In this document: positions 39,400 to 47,890 of the stretch, piece by piece | How the letters are laid out: every line of letters begins with the position of its first letter | Numbering within the stretch: position 1 is the stretch's first letter | Assembly (NCBI GenBank): GCA_022865625.1 | Contig: JALHTB010000011.1 | Coordinates: 1-59,072 of the forward strand | DNA: 59,072 nucleotides | Direction of reading: 5' to 3' | Source: Candidatus Bathyarchaeota archaeon | Lineage (GTDB): Archaea > Thermoproteota > Bathyarchaeia > 40CM-2-53-6 > FEN-987 | Notes under the pieces: model-generated | The model's database searches: none | Told to the model about the DNA's origin: nothing | What the model saw: the letters and a program-made list of their open reading frames with translations, nothing else | Made by a program: the position numbers and the translations under genes

Positions 39400-40404
39400 T
39401 CATAGAGTTGCACCTTTAGGCGTATCAGTGCTGCCTTCCAACACATCTCTGTCTGTGTTAGATTGACCTATGCTCGGGCGCATGGCAATGTTGAATCCCG
39501 CGTTTGCGTCAGCATGGTCAACGTGGCCTTGTGGGCACACGAAACGTTTTCCTTGTCTTGTTCCTTCGCTTCCACACCGGGAACACTCTTTCGATGTGTT
39601 TCTCGGCTCAACGAAGACAACTGGGATACCTCTCAACTTGGCTTTGTATTCGAGGAAGCTCTGAAGTTGGTAGAAGGACCATGAGTGAAGCGTCCCATTG
39701 AATCGTCTTCCTCGCTTACGGCTCTTCCTAATTCCACCCAATCTCTCCAGTTTAATTCCGCTGTTGGATTGTTCCGCAATGTCAACAATCTTCTTTGATA
39801 TCTTATGGTTGATGTCTCGTACGATTCTGGATTCTCGATTCCTGATTGATTTTGCTTTCTTATATTTGCCTGCCCTCTGCAACTCTTTCCTGATAGCAAC
39901 GTATTTCTTGTGGATATGCTGAGCAGTTTTTCCAAGTTTCCAAACTTTCCCAGAATTAGGGTCAGCGACAACTGCTACATGGCCAGTGGCATTCCTATCA
40001 ACGCCTATCCAGTTGGAGACCTCTTTCATTGGACCCTCAGGAATGGTTATGGAGACGAATGCAAATTCCCCGTCCAGTTCGACCTGATTCACCTTCTCGA
40101 AGTCCTTCCGGAAAGATACTGGTATGTTGAGCTTTAGGCAGGGAATCTTTATTTCGTCTTTACCGTCGGCAACAGCAATACTTTGATGCGGCACAGTCAA
40201 TTTGACACTGTCAACTCTTTTGAGGACCTTGTTACGGGAATATTTGCGAAGAATCTGGTTAGCAATTGCACTCTTCAATCCGAACTGCTTGACATCTCTT
40301 GAGGAAAGTGCCTTTGTCTTCAGAGCGAACTCTGCAATTTGTCTAGCCTTCCGAAGTTCAGCGGAAAGGTCTCTTCCATGTCTGACCTTAAAGGTGAGAA
40401 TCAA
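39400..40404 (-). CDS. tnpB: TnpB (IS200/IS605 OrfB)
   Basis: 334 residues. RuvC residues Asp136 (GVDRNATG), Glu220 (KLERLGGI) and Asp299 (DHADANAGFN) are present. The zinc ribbon has Cys274, Cys277 and Cys290, but its last position is a His (CPQGH). It is about 50 residues shorter than the other TnpB. It sits with hairpin ends and with no TnpA beside it, so its mobilisation needs a TnpA elsewhere. Its insertion disrupted an RHH gene. Confidence 0.85.
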   Translation of the reverse strand: MILTFKVRHGRDLSAELRKARQIAEFALKTKALSSRDVKQFGLKSAIANQILRKYSRNKVLKRVDSVKLTVPHQSIAVADGKDEIKIPCLKLNIPVSFRKDFEKVNQVELDGEFAFVSITIPEGPMKEVSNWIGVDRNATGHVAVVADPNSGKVWKLGKTAQHIHKKYVAIRKELQRAGKYKKAKSIRNRESRIVRDINHKISKKIVDIAEQSNSGIKLERLGGIRKSRKRGRRFNGTLHSWSFYQLQSFLEYKAKLRGIPVVFVEPRNTSKECSRCGSEGTRQGKRFVCPQGHVDHADANAGFNIAMRPSIGQSNTDRDVLEGSTDTPKGATL

Positions 40405-40500
40405 AGGAGCTCCTGCCCCTCAATGTACTTCGTCATATATCTCTATTCGAGTAGAATGGCACATACTCGAACGCATAAGAGTTGCGGATTTGGCGCTTCG

Positions 40501-41182
40501 CGCACGCAATTCATCCCACCGCTAAAGCATGAGGGCTTTCTTGCTCAAATCCGTGGTAATTCTTGCTAGGGGAACTAGGCGGTTCTCATCCGCCATTCTG
40601 AATCCACCACACGCAGTCGCTCCTCGGTGGCTTCTGCTATGAACTCGTCCACTGTTAAGGTCCGGTGTGTCCGCCGGATCCAAGCAAGTACAGTCCGATA
40701 CAGCCCGTAAGGGACTAGAATCTGCATGTGTCCCTCATCCGCCACATCATCTGACATGACCCAAGGCGGCAACTCAACCAGAAGATAAGCTCTGAGATGA
40801 GACACTGAGCAAGGAGACCCAGTCGAAAGTACCCACACCAGTCGGAAACCCTACGGAAAGGGTTCTACGCGACAGTGATTAGCTCCCACCCATGAATGGG
40901 TGTGGGCTTCTCAGCTCACAGGCTACTATTTCTCTTGCCTGTTCATTCCGAGCATAGGCCAAATCATCTGTGGCCCTTCGAGTCGCGGCCTTTAGCATGA
41001 AACGCGACTCGAACACTACTGGACGGTTACGTTTCGGCTGGAACCCGTCACGGACGGGCGTCAGTAAGCTTCCATCCCCGCCTATAAAGTTGAGAGGCGC
41101 ATGAAACTGGATGTGAAAATGGTCAGCCTGAAGGCTGACACGCAATTCATCCCACCCCTGAGGGATGTGGGGTTGCTTGCTC
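40501..41182. repeat. Solitary IS605-type end repeats
   Basis: CACGCAATTCATCCCACC with a following hairpin and TTGCTC occurs at 40503-40546 and again at 41139-41182. A related CCCAC/GTGGG hairpin lies at 40874-40915, and an 8-bp GTCAGCCT/AGGCTGAC hairpin at 41122-41139. No tnpA or second tnpB lies between them. They are probably remnants of elements or non-autonomous MITE-like ends. A low-quality frame at 40879-41145 lies inside this region. Confidence 0.5.
40575..40757 (-). CDS. Small RHH-like regulator
   Basis: 60 residues from the Met at 40757, preferred to the 40838 start. 'MQILVPYGLYRTVLAWIRRTHRTLTVDEFIAEATEER' gives a strand followed by two helices, an RHH-like pattern. It lies between two copies of IS605-type ends, so it may have been carried with them. 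Confidence 0.4.
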   Translation of the reverse strand: MSDDVADEGHMQILVPYGLYRTVLAWIRRTHRTLTVDEFIAEATEERLRVVDSEWRMRTA

Positions 41183-41219
41183 GATTCCTCTCTCAGAACG
41201 GCTGTGGCCGAGTAAGGAG

Positions 41220-42464
41220 TCAGTTCACCGTCACGCGTTTCTCTGAATCTAGCACTTCCTGTAGGGCTTGGCGGAGTTCAGCAACTTCTGCGTGGAGTCT
41301 GTTGGCGTCTGCGACTTGGAGGCGAAGATCCTCAAGTTCTTGCTTCTGCCGTTTCACTTCTTCAGTGGTGACGGGTGGGTTCGAGATTATGTTCAGATGT
41401 TTCTCTGCTATGCGATACTGTTCCAGCATGTAGGCTTCATCCTCGTAGAAGCGGTCATACTTCAACGGGTCGAGGGTGCTTGTGTGTCCCATGAAGTATT
41501 CGGCGCAGTTGAGGTCGAAGTCGTCTGCTTTCGCTTTCAGGTGTAGGTGTGACAGTGCAATGTCACGCATCTCATGTGGATTGTATCCGTACCGCGTACC
41601 TGTGCTGCGGCCTTTCTTCTCAGGTACGAAGCCGATCTGTCGTGTCATGTTTAGCCATCCATGTGTGAGTGCAGTAATGGTGAAGGGTTGACCGTACTTG
41701 TTCAGCCATAATGGTTCACCCTTCTGAGGCCACCCGCGTTCATGCTCGAAATACTTCCTGAGAGCGTCAATCGCGTCCTTGCCTATGTACGTGTAGAAGT
41801 TCTTCTCGTTCTCCGTTCCTTTCCGTCCAGGAATGTCCAACCGTATCGGACAGACGCCCTCTTGCATTGCTGTGACGATGTGGTCTGCAATCGTAGGCGT
41901 ATTACAGGTGTAAACTGTGCCCTCATTGTCCAGCAGGCCCATCCACTTTACGAGCATCCATGACCGATCCCGGAGACCTGCATAGTTGATGAGTTGGATT
42001 AGCTGACTCATTCCCAACCGGGGAATCGTCGGAGGCTTAGCGCTTGGAATCTTCCAGTCCGGATCATCCGGAAGCGCAAGCCGGTTGTGACGGAAGAAAC
42101 CTCGAACAGCCGAGTGAGTATGCCGATTAGAGTTCTTTGCTAGCTTCCGTTCTACCAGGAACTCGTGGAGAAGATCCACAACCTCAAACTCGTCCCGGAG
42201 ACCCATCCGGGCTTCCCTCTGCCGAAGCAGCAGATCCCTCGGCGAGACTCCAACCCATCCTGCACGCCCATTCAACCATGCCATAAACTTGCGGAAATCA
42301 CATTCACACGACTTACGGCTGCCCTCCCCAAGCCTACCTAACCAGAAACCAACCGGATCCTCCCGCACATGCACTACACGTGAAGGAGAAGCTAGAACCG
42401 AAGTAACACTTACAATACGCCTACGCGGACGTGAATCCACCTGTCCACCCCACCACTCGGCCAC
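41220..42464 (-). CDS. int: Tyrosine recombinase/integrase with C-terminal coiled coil
   Basis: 414 residues. A SAM-like core-binding domain (about 35-135) precedes the catalytic domain: Lys in 'IPGRKGTENE', HxxR in 'NPHEMRD', His in 'FMGHTS' and Tyr in 'KYDRFYEDE'. The box I arginine is not at its usual place ('MGLLDNEG'), as in some archaeal integrases. Residues 365-405 form a coiled coil. Start is GTG 42464, about 23 bp after a TATA-like box, so the message may be leaderless. The gene marks the likely right end of the element. Confidence 0.75.
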   Translation of the reverse strand: MAEWWGGQVDSRPRRRIVSVTSVLASPSRVVHVREDPVGFWLGRLGEGSRKSCECDFRKFMAWLNGRAGWVGVSPRDLLLRQREARMGLRDEFEVVDLLHEFLVERKLAKNSNRHTHSAVRGFFRHNRLALPDDPDWKIPSAKPPTIPRLGMSQLIQLINYAGLRDRSWMLVKWMGLLDNEGTVYTCNTPTIADHIVTAMQEGVCPIRLDIPGRKGTENEKNFYTYIGKDAIDALRKYFEHERGWPQKGEPLWLNKYGQPFTITALTHGWLNMTRQIGFVPEKKGRSTGTRYGYNPHEMRDIALSHLHLKAKADDFDLNCAEYFMGHTSTLDPLKYDRFYEDEAYMLEQYRIAEKHLNIISNPPVTTEEVKRQKQELEDLRLQVADANRLHAEVAELRQALQEVLDSEKRVTVN

Positions 42465-42483
42465 GCAAACATATATGGAAATG

Positions 42484-42493
42484 ATATATTAGC
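42484..42493 (-). promoter_or_regulatory. TATA-like box of the 41220 integrase
   Basis: TAATATATCA on the minus strand lies about 23 bp upstream of the GTG start. The spacing fits an archaeal TATA box directing transcription to begin at or next to the start codon. Confidence 0.4.
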
Positions 42494-42512
42494 CAAGCGG
42501 ATAATTCCTAAA

Positions 42513-42553
42513 TGGATGAATCATCCAAGATTCTGCATCCAAGGGATGCAGAA
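42513..42553. terminator. Tandem hairpins between the MFS gene and the integrase
   Basis: TGGATG/CATCCA (42513-42527) and a perfect 10-bp stem TTCTGCATCC/GGATGCAGAA with a 3-base loop (42531-42553) lie just after the MFS stop. They could terminate the chromosomal leftward transcript and mark the element boundary. Confidence 0.55.
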
Positions 42554-42576
42554 CATCCCAGTCTCCTCTGTGTCAG

Positions 42577-43737
42577 CTACGTACTTGATGCAGACCTCTT
42601 CGATAGAGCAAGCATAGGAATCGCTGCCAGCGCGACAACTGCGAGAACCAGAGATGCTAGGGCCGGGCTAGCCATCTGAACAATAAGACCGGATGCGATC
42701 GGCCCGGCTGCAAACCCGATCCCGAAGATTGTTTCGTAGAGTCCTACGGCGAACCCCATGTTCGCGGAGGGCGAGCGCTTGCATATGTATCCAATCGTTT
42801 GAGGGTAGATTATTCCGATGAAGCTTCCCAATGCACACATATCCGCTAACAGCGCGGCGAAACTACTATTGATTGGTATCAAGAGCAGAACAACTGCGAG
42901 ACCAATGAAAGCGATTGCTGTGCTCGTTCTTTCACCGAGCCTCTCAAGTCTGCCCGACAACGAGAACATGACTATACGAGTAAAACCAAAACCTGAAACA
43001 AGCACTCCAACCTCAAACGTCGTCAGGCCGGACTGAATCGCATATCCAGGGAAGATTGTGACAATGAAGGCGAACACAATCCCATACGGGATCTGCACCA
43101 TCAGCATGGGGAGAAGCCTTGATGCAAGAGCCCACTCCGGCTTGAGAGAGGCTTTCGTCCCAAGATCTGGATGTTTCTTTGATCCACGAATCCCGTGGAT
43201 GGAGATCCCTGCGACCGCCACGACAATGATTCCAGCGACTAGGAAAGTAATCTGAAAGCCAATGGCGTCCGCCATGAACCCTCCGACGAGCGGACCTATC
43301 AGAAATCCGGAAGCCCAAGCAACTCCGTACGCTCCCATCGCCGCTGTGCGCCTATCCAATGGCGCAGTCTCTGACACTAACGCTTCTGACAGAGGCCAAA
43401 ACAACGAAAAGCCTATTCCGAGCAGCACTTGAACAAGGACTATACCGCCGACGGTGTTCGTAGCAGAAAGCATCAGCGTTGCTGCACCTGTAATGAATAT
43501 GCTTAACAAGAAGAGACCCCGTCTGTCGAATCTGTCCCCTAGATAACCAACTATCACTGGAAGGAACATGTAGGGCAGCGAGCGAATTGTTCCGATGAAA
43601 CCAAGCTCTAGGTAGCTTGCGCCGAGACCCTCTGCGTAGGCAGGTATCAAGTAGACGCTTGCCAGGCCAAGCGAAGCAAAGAACACCGACAGGTTGATGC
43701 GTCTGAGTTCGCTGGTTGCAGAGCTGACCGCTTCCAT
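42577..43737 (-). CDS. Major facilitator superfamily transporter
   Basis: 386 residues from the Met at 43737; longer frames overlap the upstream gene. Twelve hydrophobic helices in two halves. The conserved loop motif between helices 2 and 3 appears as 'GYLGDRFDRRGLF'. The MFS exports or imports small molecules by proton or solute exchange. Substrate unknown; multidrug or sugar-like transport is possible. Confidence 0.8.
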   Translation of the reverse strand: MEAVSSATSELRRINLSVFFASLGLASVYLIPAYAEGLGASYLELGFIGTIRSLPYMFLPVIVGYLGDRFDRRGLFLLSIFITGAATLMLSATNTVGGIVLVQVLLGIGFSLFWPLSEALVSETAPLDRRTAAMGAYGVAWASGFLIGPLVGGFMADAIGFQITFLVAGIIVVAVAGISIHGIRGSKKHPDLGTKASLKPEWALASRLLPMLMVQIPYGIVFAFIVTIFPGYAIQSGLTTFEVGVLVSGFGFTRIVMFSLSGRLERLGERTSTAIAFIGLAVVLLLIPINSSFAALLADMCALGSFIGIIYPQTIGYICKRSPSANMGFAVGLYETIFGIGFAAGPIASGLIVQMASPALASLVLAVVALAAIPMLALSKRSASST

Positions 43738-43762
43738 CGATCTCAGGCCGGCATCAGGGGAG

Positions 43763-44128
43763 CTACACTTGTGAGCGCTGACACTTAGGACAGAATGACG
43801 CGTCAGGCTCCATAGGTGCATCACAGAACCTGCACTTTCGCACGGGAGCAAGAGCTGGTTTCGGAGACCGTTCCCCTGGTGCTGACTTCGCCTTGGGCTG
43901 GGACCCCACCCATGCGATACATAGCAGAAGTCCTGCGATGGCAATTACTCCTCCAACAAGCTGAAGTGCAGCTCCCATGATTGCGAGCGATCCCATCCAA
44001 GGAACGAAGGAGAGACTCCAGCCGGAAAGGCTGGGTGACAAGTCCAGAGTTAAGAAGAATCCGTACTGGTAGACGAAGAATCCCACGACGATTCCTGCTG
44101 CGCCCTGGATAAATCGTAGCCTTCCCAA
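43763..44128 (-). CDS. Membrane protein with C-terminal zinc ribbon
   Basis: 121 residues: three hydrophobic segments (about 6-27, 43-58, 62-75) followed by a Pro-rich linker and a zinc ribbon ('CRFCDAPMEPDASFCPKC', about 99-116). The same CRFC-type ribbon appears at the end of TatC nearby. Function unknown. Confidence 0.6.
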   Translation of the reverse strand: MGRLRFIQGAAGIVVGFFVYQYGFFLTLDLSPSLSGWSLSFVPWMGSLAIMGAALQLVGGVIAIAGLLLCIAWVGSQPKAKSAPGERSPKPALAPVRKCRFCDAPMEPDASFCPKCQRSQV

Positions 44129-44213
44129 TCCTGATCATTCCGCAAGTATTGGACAGCGTAGAAGAGACGTAGCGTACTTAGCTCTTGCTACAACCACGAG
44201 TACAGAAACGTGG

Positions 44214-45110
44214 TCAGTACTGCGCTTTTCCACAGCTATCACAGAAAACCTTTCCAGTCTCAAGTTCCGCAGAACAGAACCTACACTTCGGGGTCGTTTT
44301 CGCAGGTACGCTAATAGTTGGTTTCGACTTCTCGTATCGTTTTCCGAAGTATATTGCGATCTCAGTGAGCACGATCATTGGTAGTAGGAGCATCGCGTCG
44401 ACAAGTGGCCCTCCGTCTGTTGTAATGAACATGATGCCAATGAACAACCCGGCGTAGACATACTTGCGGTTCTTGCTGATCATAGATGTCCCAACGAGAC
44501 CGAACTTGACAAGAAGGACGAAGAACACCGGCCAAGTGAATGCAAGCCCACAAAAGATTGTGGAGACGAACACCATGTTGTAGAAGTCCATGATGGAGAC
44601 TATCTGCTCCGCACCGACTGCAGGAAAGAACCTGAATAGCGCCCAAAGGGTAAGAGGCATTATGACTATGAAACCGAAGGCGGCTCCTGCAAGGAATAGC
44701 ACTGTGAAAGACATGACGAACGGATACACGGCGCGGCGTTCATCATGATACAAAGCTGGGTCGATGAATCGGTAGATCTCATACGCGACCACGGGAATAG
44801 TCACGACGAATCCGAAGATAAATGAAGCCATAAGGTAGAGCTCCATCGGAGCGGTCATTTCATAACCAATGAGCCTCACATCCGGTGGCAGTACCTGCGC
44901 TCTTATCTGTCGAAGAAACAGTGCCACAAGAGGATCGTAGAATTCGAACGGATTTGCAAGGAAGCTGAGGTCTGATGGAAGAGCCATGAAGAGGATTGTG
45001 CTGACGATTAGGACGTACAGGACGACCTTCAGGCGCTTGGCCAGTTCGCTGACATGATCCCAGAAGGGCATGGCCACGCTGCTTGTCTTGTCAGGTTCTG
45101 TCACACCCAC
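44214..45110 (-). CDS. tatC: Sec-independent translocase TatC with zinc-ribbon tail
   Basis: 298 residues. Six helices, with the TatC N-terminal motif 'FWDHVSELAKRLK', the loop 'EIYRFIDPALYHDERR' and 'TWPVFFVLLVKFGLV'. A C-terminal extension carries a zinc ribbon ('CRFCSAELETGKVFCDSCG', 275-293), unusual for TatC. It recognises twin-arginine signals and forms the translocase with TatA, which lies just upstream. Confidence 0.85.
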   Translation of the reverse strand: MGVTEPDKTSSVAMPFWDHVSELAKRLKVVLYVLIVSTILFMALPSDLSFLANPFEFYDPLVALFLRQIRAQVLPPDVRLIGYEMTAPMELYLMASFIFGFVVTIPVVAYEIYRFIDPALYHDERRAVYPFVMSFTVLFLAGAAFGFIVIMPLTLWALFRFFPAVGAEQIVSIMDFYNMVFVSTIFCGLAFTWPVFFVLLVKFGLVGTSMISKNRKYVYAGLFIGIMFITTDGGPLVDAMLLLPMIVLTEIAIYFGKRYEKSKPTISVPAKTTPKCRFCSAELETGKVFCDSCGKAQY

Positions 45111-45188
45111 TCTCCTCTGGGGACCGCTGTAAACCCTCTGGGAGGGGGATAAATCATCTACGGAGCGTCTTGGCTGAACTGACTTGTT

Positions 45189-45506
45189 CTACGGCGGGCT
45201 GTTAGGCGGGGCGCTCTTTGCCTTCACAATCTCGTCTGAGATCTGTGCTTTGGTCTTTCCCTCGGTTGATATGCCCAGCTTCTTTGCGGTTTCGATTAGT
45301 GCATCTGTCTCCTGAGAAGGCGGAGGGGACGCTGGATTCGTTGCTTCCTTGTAGGCTTTGTCGATCTCCTTCCGTGCCAACCCTATTGATCTGGCAAACT
45401 CAGGGAGCTTCTGTGGACCCCAAACAAAAAGCACGACTACAATCACGAGCACGATGATCCATTCGTACCCTACAATTGCCAAATCTTTCGCCGAACTCAC
45501 CTGCAC
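45189..45506 (-). CDS. tatA: TatA/B family Tat translocase subunit
   Basis: 105 residues: one N-terminal helix ('WIIVLVIVVVLFVWGPQKLPEFARSIG') with the FGP-type hinge, then an amphipathic helix and an acidic/Pro tail with a SAP-like end. It forms the protein-conducting part of the Tat system with the adjacent TatC. Confidence 0.85.
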   Translation of the reverse strand: MQVSSAKDLAIVGYEWIIVLVIVVVLFVWGPQKLPEFARSIGLARKEIDKAYKEATNPASPPPSQETDALIETAKKLGISTEGKTKAQISDEIVKAKSAPPNSPP

Positions 45507-45699
45507 CTAAGTCGCGCTTAAAGACTTGTCGATTCAAACGCGAAAATCAGACTGCTGAATTAGGCAGTACCATCTGCGGAGCCGATCTGACGGATGACCT
45601 GACGAGTTGTCGTGAATGGCACTGACCAAGTCAGCTTGTGAGACGTGGCAAGAGTTATAGGTGTGAATAGGCTTACATCTGCTTACGTTGGCATAGCTC
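45507..45699. promoter_or_regulatory. Divergent promoter between tatA and the HTH gene
   Basis: 193 bp with no gene. A TATA-like GTTATAGG (about 45653-45660) lies roughly 45 bp before the HTH gene, and GCTTAC occurs twice 10 bp apart just upstream of its start. These may be sites for the HTH protein. Confidence 0.35.
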
Positions 45700-46164
45700 A
45701 TGATGCGAGCAGGATACCTTACAGATAAGCAGCTGAGTTTCTGGAATCTCCGGAGACAAGGTCTTACGCAGGCAGAGGTCTCACGGAAGATCGGGGTCAC
45801 CCCACAGACAACCAACAAGACCTTCAACGCCATAGATGTGAAGATCTCACGAGCACTAACAGATGCTGCACAGCTTCACAGACTTGACATACGTGGAGTC
45901 GACCTGAAGAAAGGATATGCTCTGGGCTACAGCCCCACTTGGAAAACAGATGTCCTAGTCACATTCTCCGTAGCCAATGGGATGCAAGTCTGGTACAAAG
46001 GTGAAGGAGACTGCTCCGAGTGCTCGAAAACTGAGAGCTGTAGACAAGCACTCATAAGAGAGAGCGAGGAACGAGGAATCGCGCTTCCTCGAGACAAGGC
46101 GAGGATTAACCCATCTCACCTCGCTGATAATCTGTTCAAGGCAATAATGGAGGGATCTGCATGA
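45700..46164 (+). CDS. HTH transcriptional regulator with Cys-rich domain
   Basis: 154 residues. A helix-turn-helix ('LTQAEVSRKIGVTPQTTNKTF', about 21-42) is followed by a beta-rich domain and a CSECSKTESC cluster (about 106-115) that may bind metal. It overlaps the next gene by four bases (ATGA), so the two are coupled and it may regulate the membrane protein. Confidence 0.6.
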   Translation: MMRAGYLTDKQLSFWNLRRQGLTQAEVSRKIGVTPQTTNKTFNAIDVKISRALTDAAQLHRLDIRGVDLKKGYALGYSPTWKTDVLVTFSVANGMQVWYKGEGDCSECSKTESCRQALIRESEERGIALPRDKARINPSHLADNLFKAIMEGSA

Positions 46165-47216
46165 AAGAGAGACGTTACGCTTTCTGGCGATGGTGCCCGC
46201 AACCTGAACGCATGAAGATTACTAGAACTCGACCGACAGACAAGTCGTGGGTTCCACTGGTCGCATCTGCATTGATACTGTCACTCTTGGCGGTCCAAAG
46301 CGTACAGATGTTGGCACCTTCTTCGGCCGTAGGCACGAACTATCCGAGTATCTATAGCACTTTTCCAGCTGTGGAACCAACTGTCCAGACTCCGACCGCG
46401 ATGACGCAGACCTATCAGACCACTGTGGCAATCTCGACTGATCACCTCACAGTTCAATTCACATTCCCCGAGTCGGCAGACCCCGGAAACACCGTCACGA
46501 TATCAGCGATCACCACTGCGAAAGCAAACAAGAAAGTGAATTCGCTATCTGCCGAGGTCTTCATCTATGCCGGCAAGCAGTTGACCAAGGTAGCATCAAC
46601 AACAATCCTGAGAGACCAGAAGATCCGTTCGGGCGATACATGGCAGACCACGCTCACGGCAACCATACCATCCAATGCTGACAGAAGCGCAATGATCGGA
46701 ACTGTGACAGAGAGCTGGGAAGAGACCACTGACTACTACTCACCATACTACTCTTGGGGGTACTACCCATACTATCCTTACCCATATCCTCCGTATCCAT
46801 ACAACTACACAATCTACTATGTCTATGAACCGTCAATCATGGTTACAGAGAAATCGTCGCAGCAGACAATACCACTCACATACGTAACGGCGACCACTCC
46901 TGAATATGAGCAGTTGCTGGCAAAGCACGAGCAGTTGGAACAAGACTACAATGGGCTCGTAGCGAAGCATAACGAACTCTCTTCAAAGTACGAGTCGCTC
47001 AAAGCAGACTACGATCAGACGCTGTCCAAGTACGCGCAACTTGAATCAAGCTACAACGCAGCAGCAGCTGAGCTAAGCCTCTACAAGACCGTGACATATG
47101 TTCTTGTCGTGATCGCCGTTGCCCTAGGCGTAGCACTGGTACTGCTCAACTTCCGAAGATACCAAGCTGCTCCGCCTCCTCAACCTGTTCAAACGCCAAA
47201 AAAGCAAACAGAGTAG
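46161..47216 (+). CDS. Two-helix membrane protein with coiled coil and Tyr/Pro-rich segment
   Basis: 351 residues. An N-terminal anchor (about 32-52), an extracellular beta-rich domain (80-195), a Tyr/Pro-rich stretch ('YYPYYPYPYPPYPY') at about 200-218, a coiled coil (about 245-310, periodic 'YEQLLAKHEQLEQDYNGL'), and a C-terminal helix (about 314-334). It looks like a surface or cell-envelope bridging protein. The family is not recognised. Confidence 0.6.
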   Translation: MKERRYAFWRWCPQPERMKITRTRPTDKSWVPLVASALILSLLAVQSVQMLAPSSAVGTNYPSIYSTFPAVEPTVQTPTAMTQTYQTTVAISTDHLTVQFTFPESADPGNTVTISAITTAKANKKVNSLSAEVFIYAGKQLTKVASTTILRDQKIRSGDTWQTTLTATIPSNADRSAMIGTVTESWEETTDYYSPYYSWGYYPYYPYPYPPYPYNYTIYYVYEPSIMVTEKSSQQTIPLTYVTATTPEYEQLLAKHEQLEQDYNGLVAKHNELSSKYESLKADYDQTLSKYAQLESSYNAAAAELSLYKTVTYVLVVIAVALGVALVLLNFRRYQAAPPPQPVQTPKKQTE

Positions 47217-47286
47217 CCGGAAACGGAAGGACGCACCCGACATCTCGAACGCTAAAGATATCTGAGAAGGGCTGATAATATCGAAA

Positions 47287-47622
47287 ATGCCCCAGTACAT
47301 TCAGGTAGAGGCGACCCCTGAGTCGCGCAAGCTACTGGAGTCACTCCATCCAAACATCAGTGTGCTGATCCAGCTCAGATATCGCCCCGCAACGTGTGAC
47401 TCTGCGTTCTGCAAACCAATCCCGTACGTCTCAGTCATGTTGTCGCAGCAGACGCCTGCGAAGGGTTATGTCAAAACATCATCCAACGACGCAGACATCT
47501 TCCTGCAGGAACCACTTGCCGAACTGGTATCAAGAAAAGGCCTTCGTATCGTCCTTAGAACTGCCGGTTTCTGGAAATGGCGGAGGTTCGAAGTAGCCGG
47601 ATTGGACCCTTACCTGATCTGA
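47287..47622 (+). CDS. Hypothetical protein with conserved Cys pair
   Basis: 111 residues, alpha/beta, with 'TCDSAFCKPIPYVSVML' (39-55) as the most distinctive stretch. Two close Cys suggest a metal or Fe-S site. Transcribed in the same direction as the membrane gene upstream. Function unknown. Confidence 0.5.
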   Translation: MPQYIQVEATPESRKLLESLHPNISVLIQLRYRPATCDSAFCKPIPYVSVMLSQQTPAKGYVKTSSNDADIFLQEPLAELVSRKGLRIVLRTAGFWKWRRFEVAGLDPYLI

Positions 47623-47890
47623 ATCCTTGCAGAATCGTCCTCTTCCAAGGCACATATTCTTCAGCGATATGCGAGATCAAACTGACCCGCACTATCTCAC
47701 CATGGCGTAGTTGCAGCACATTCAGGAGAAGACAATGAGAGAATCCTGAATGCAATGCTTGCAGGTCTTCAAGGAGTGCGCCAAGAAGCAGCGTAGCAGG
47801 AGATCTGTTCTTCTGCCCAGCTGTAGCGAAGTCAGTCTAGCCTTTTGTATTAGCGATGCAATTGCTTCACTGTGTTCGTGAGGGCTCATC
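47623..47890. other. 268-bp gene-free stretch
   Basis: A short open stretch at about 47710-47796 reads 'ERILNAMLAGLQGVRQEAA' but has no start codon, so it is probably the tail of a lost gene. No promoter or repeat stands out otherwise. Confidence 0.3.

Noticed and set aside
40879..41145. 88-codon minus-strand ORF between IS605-type ends
   Set aside because: It runs through IS hairpins and its composition looks random. It is probably read-through of IS ends.
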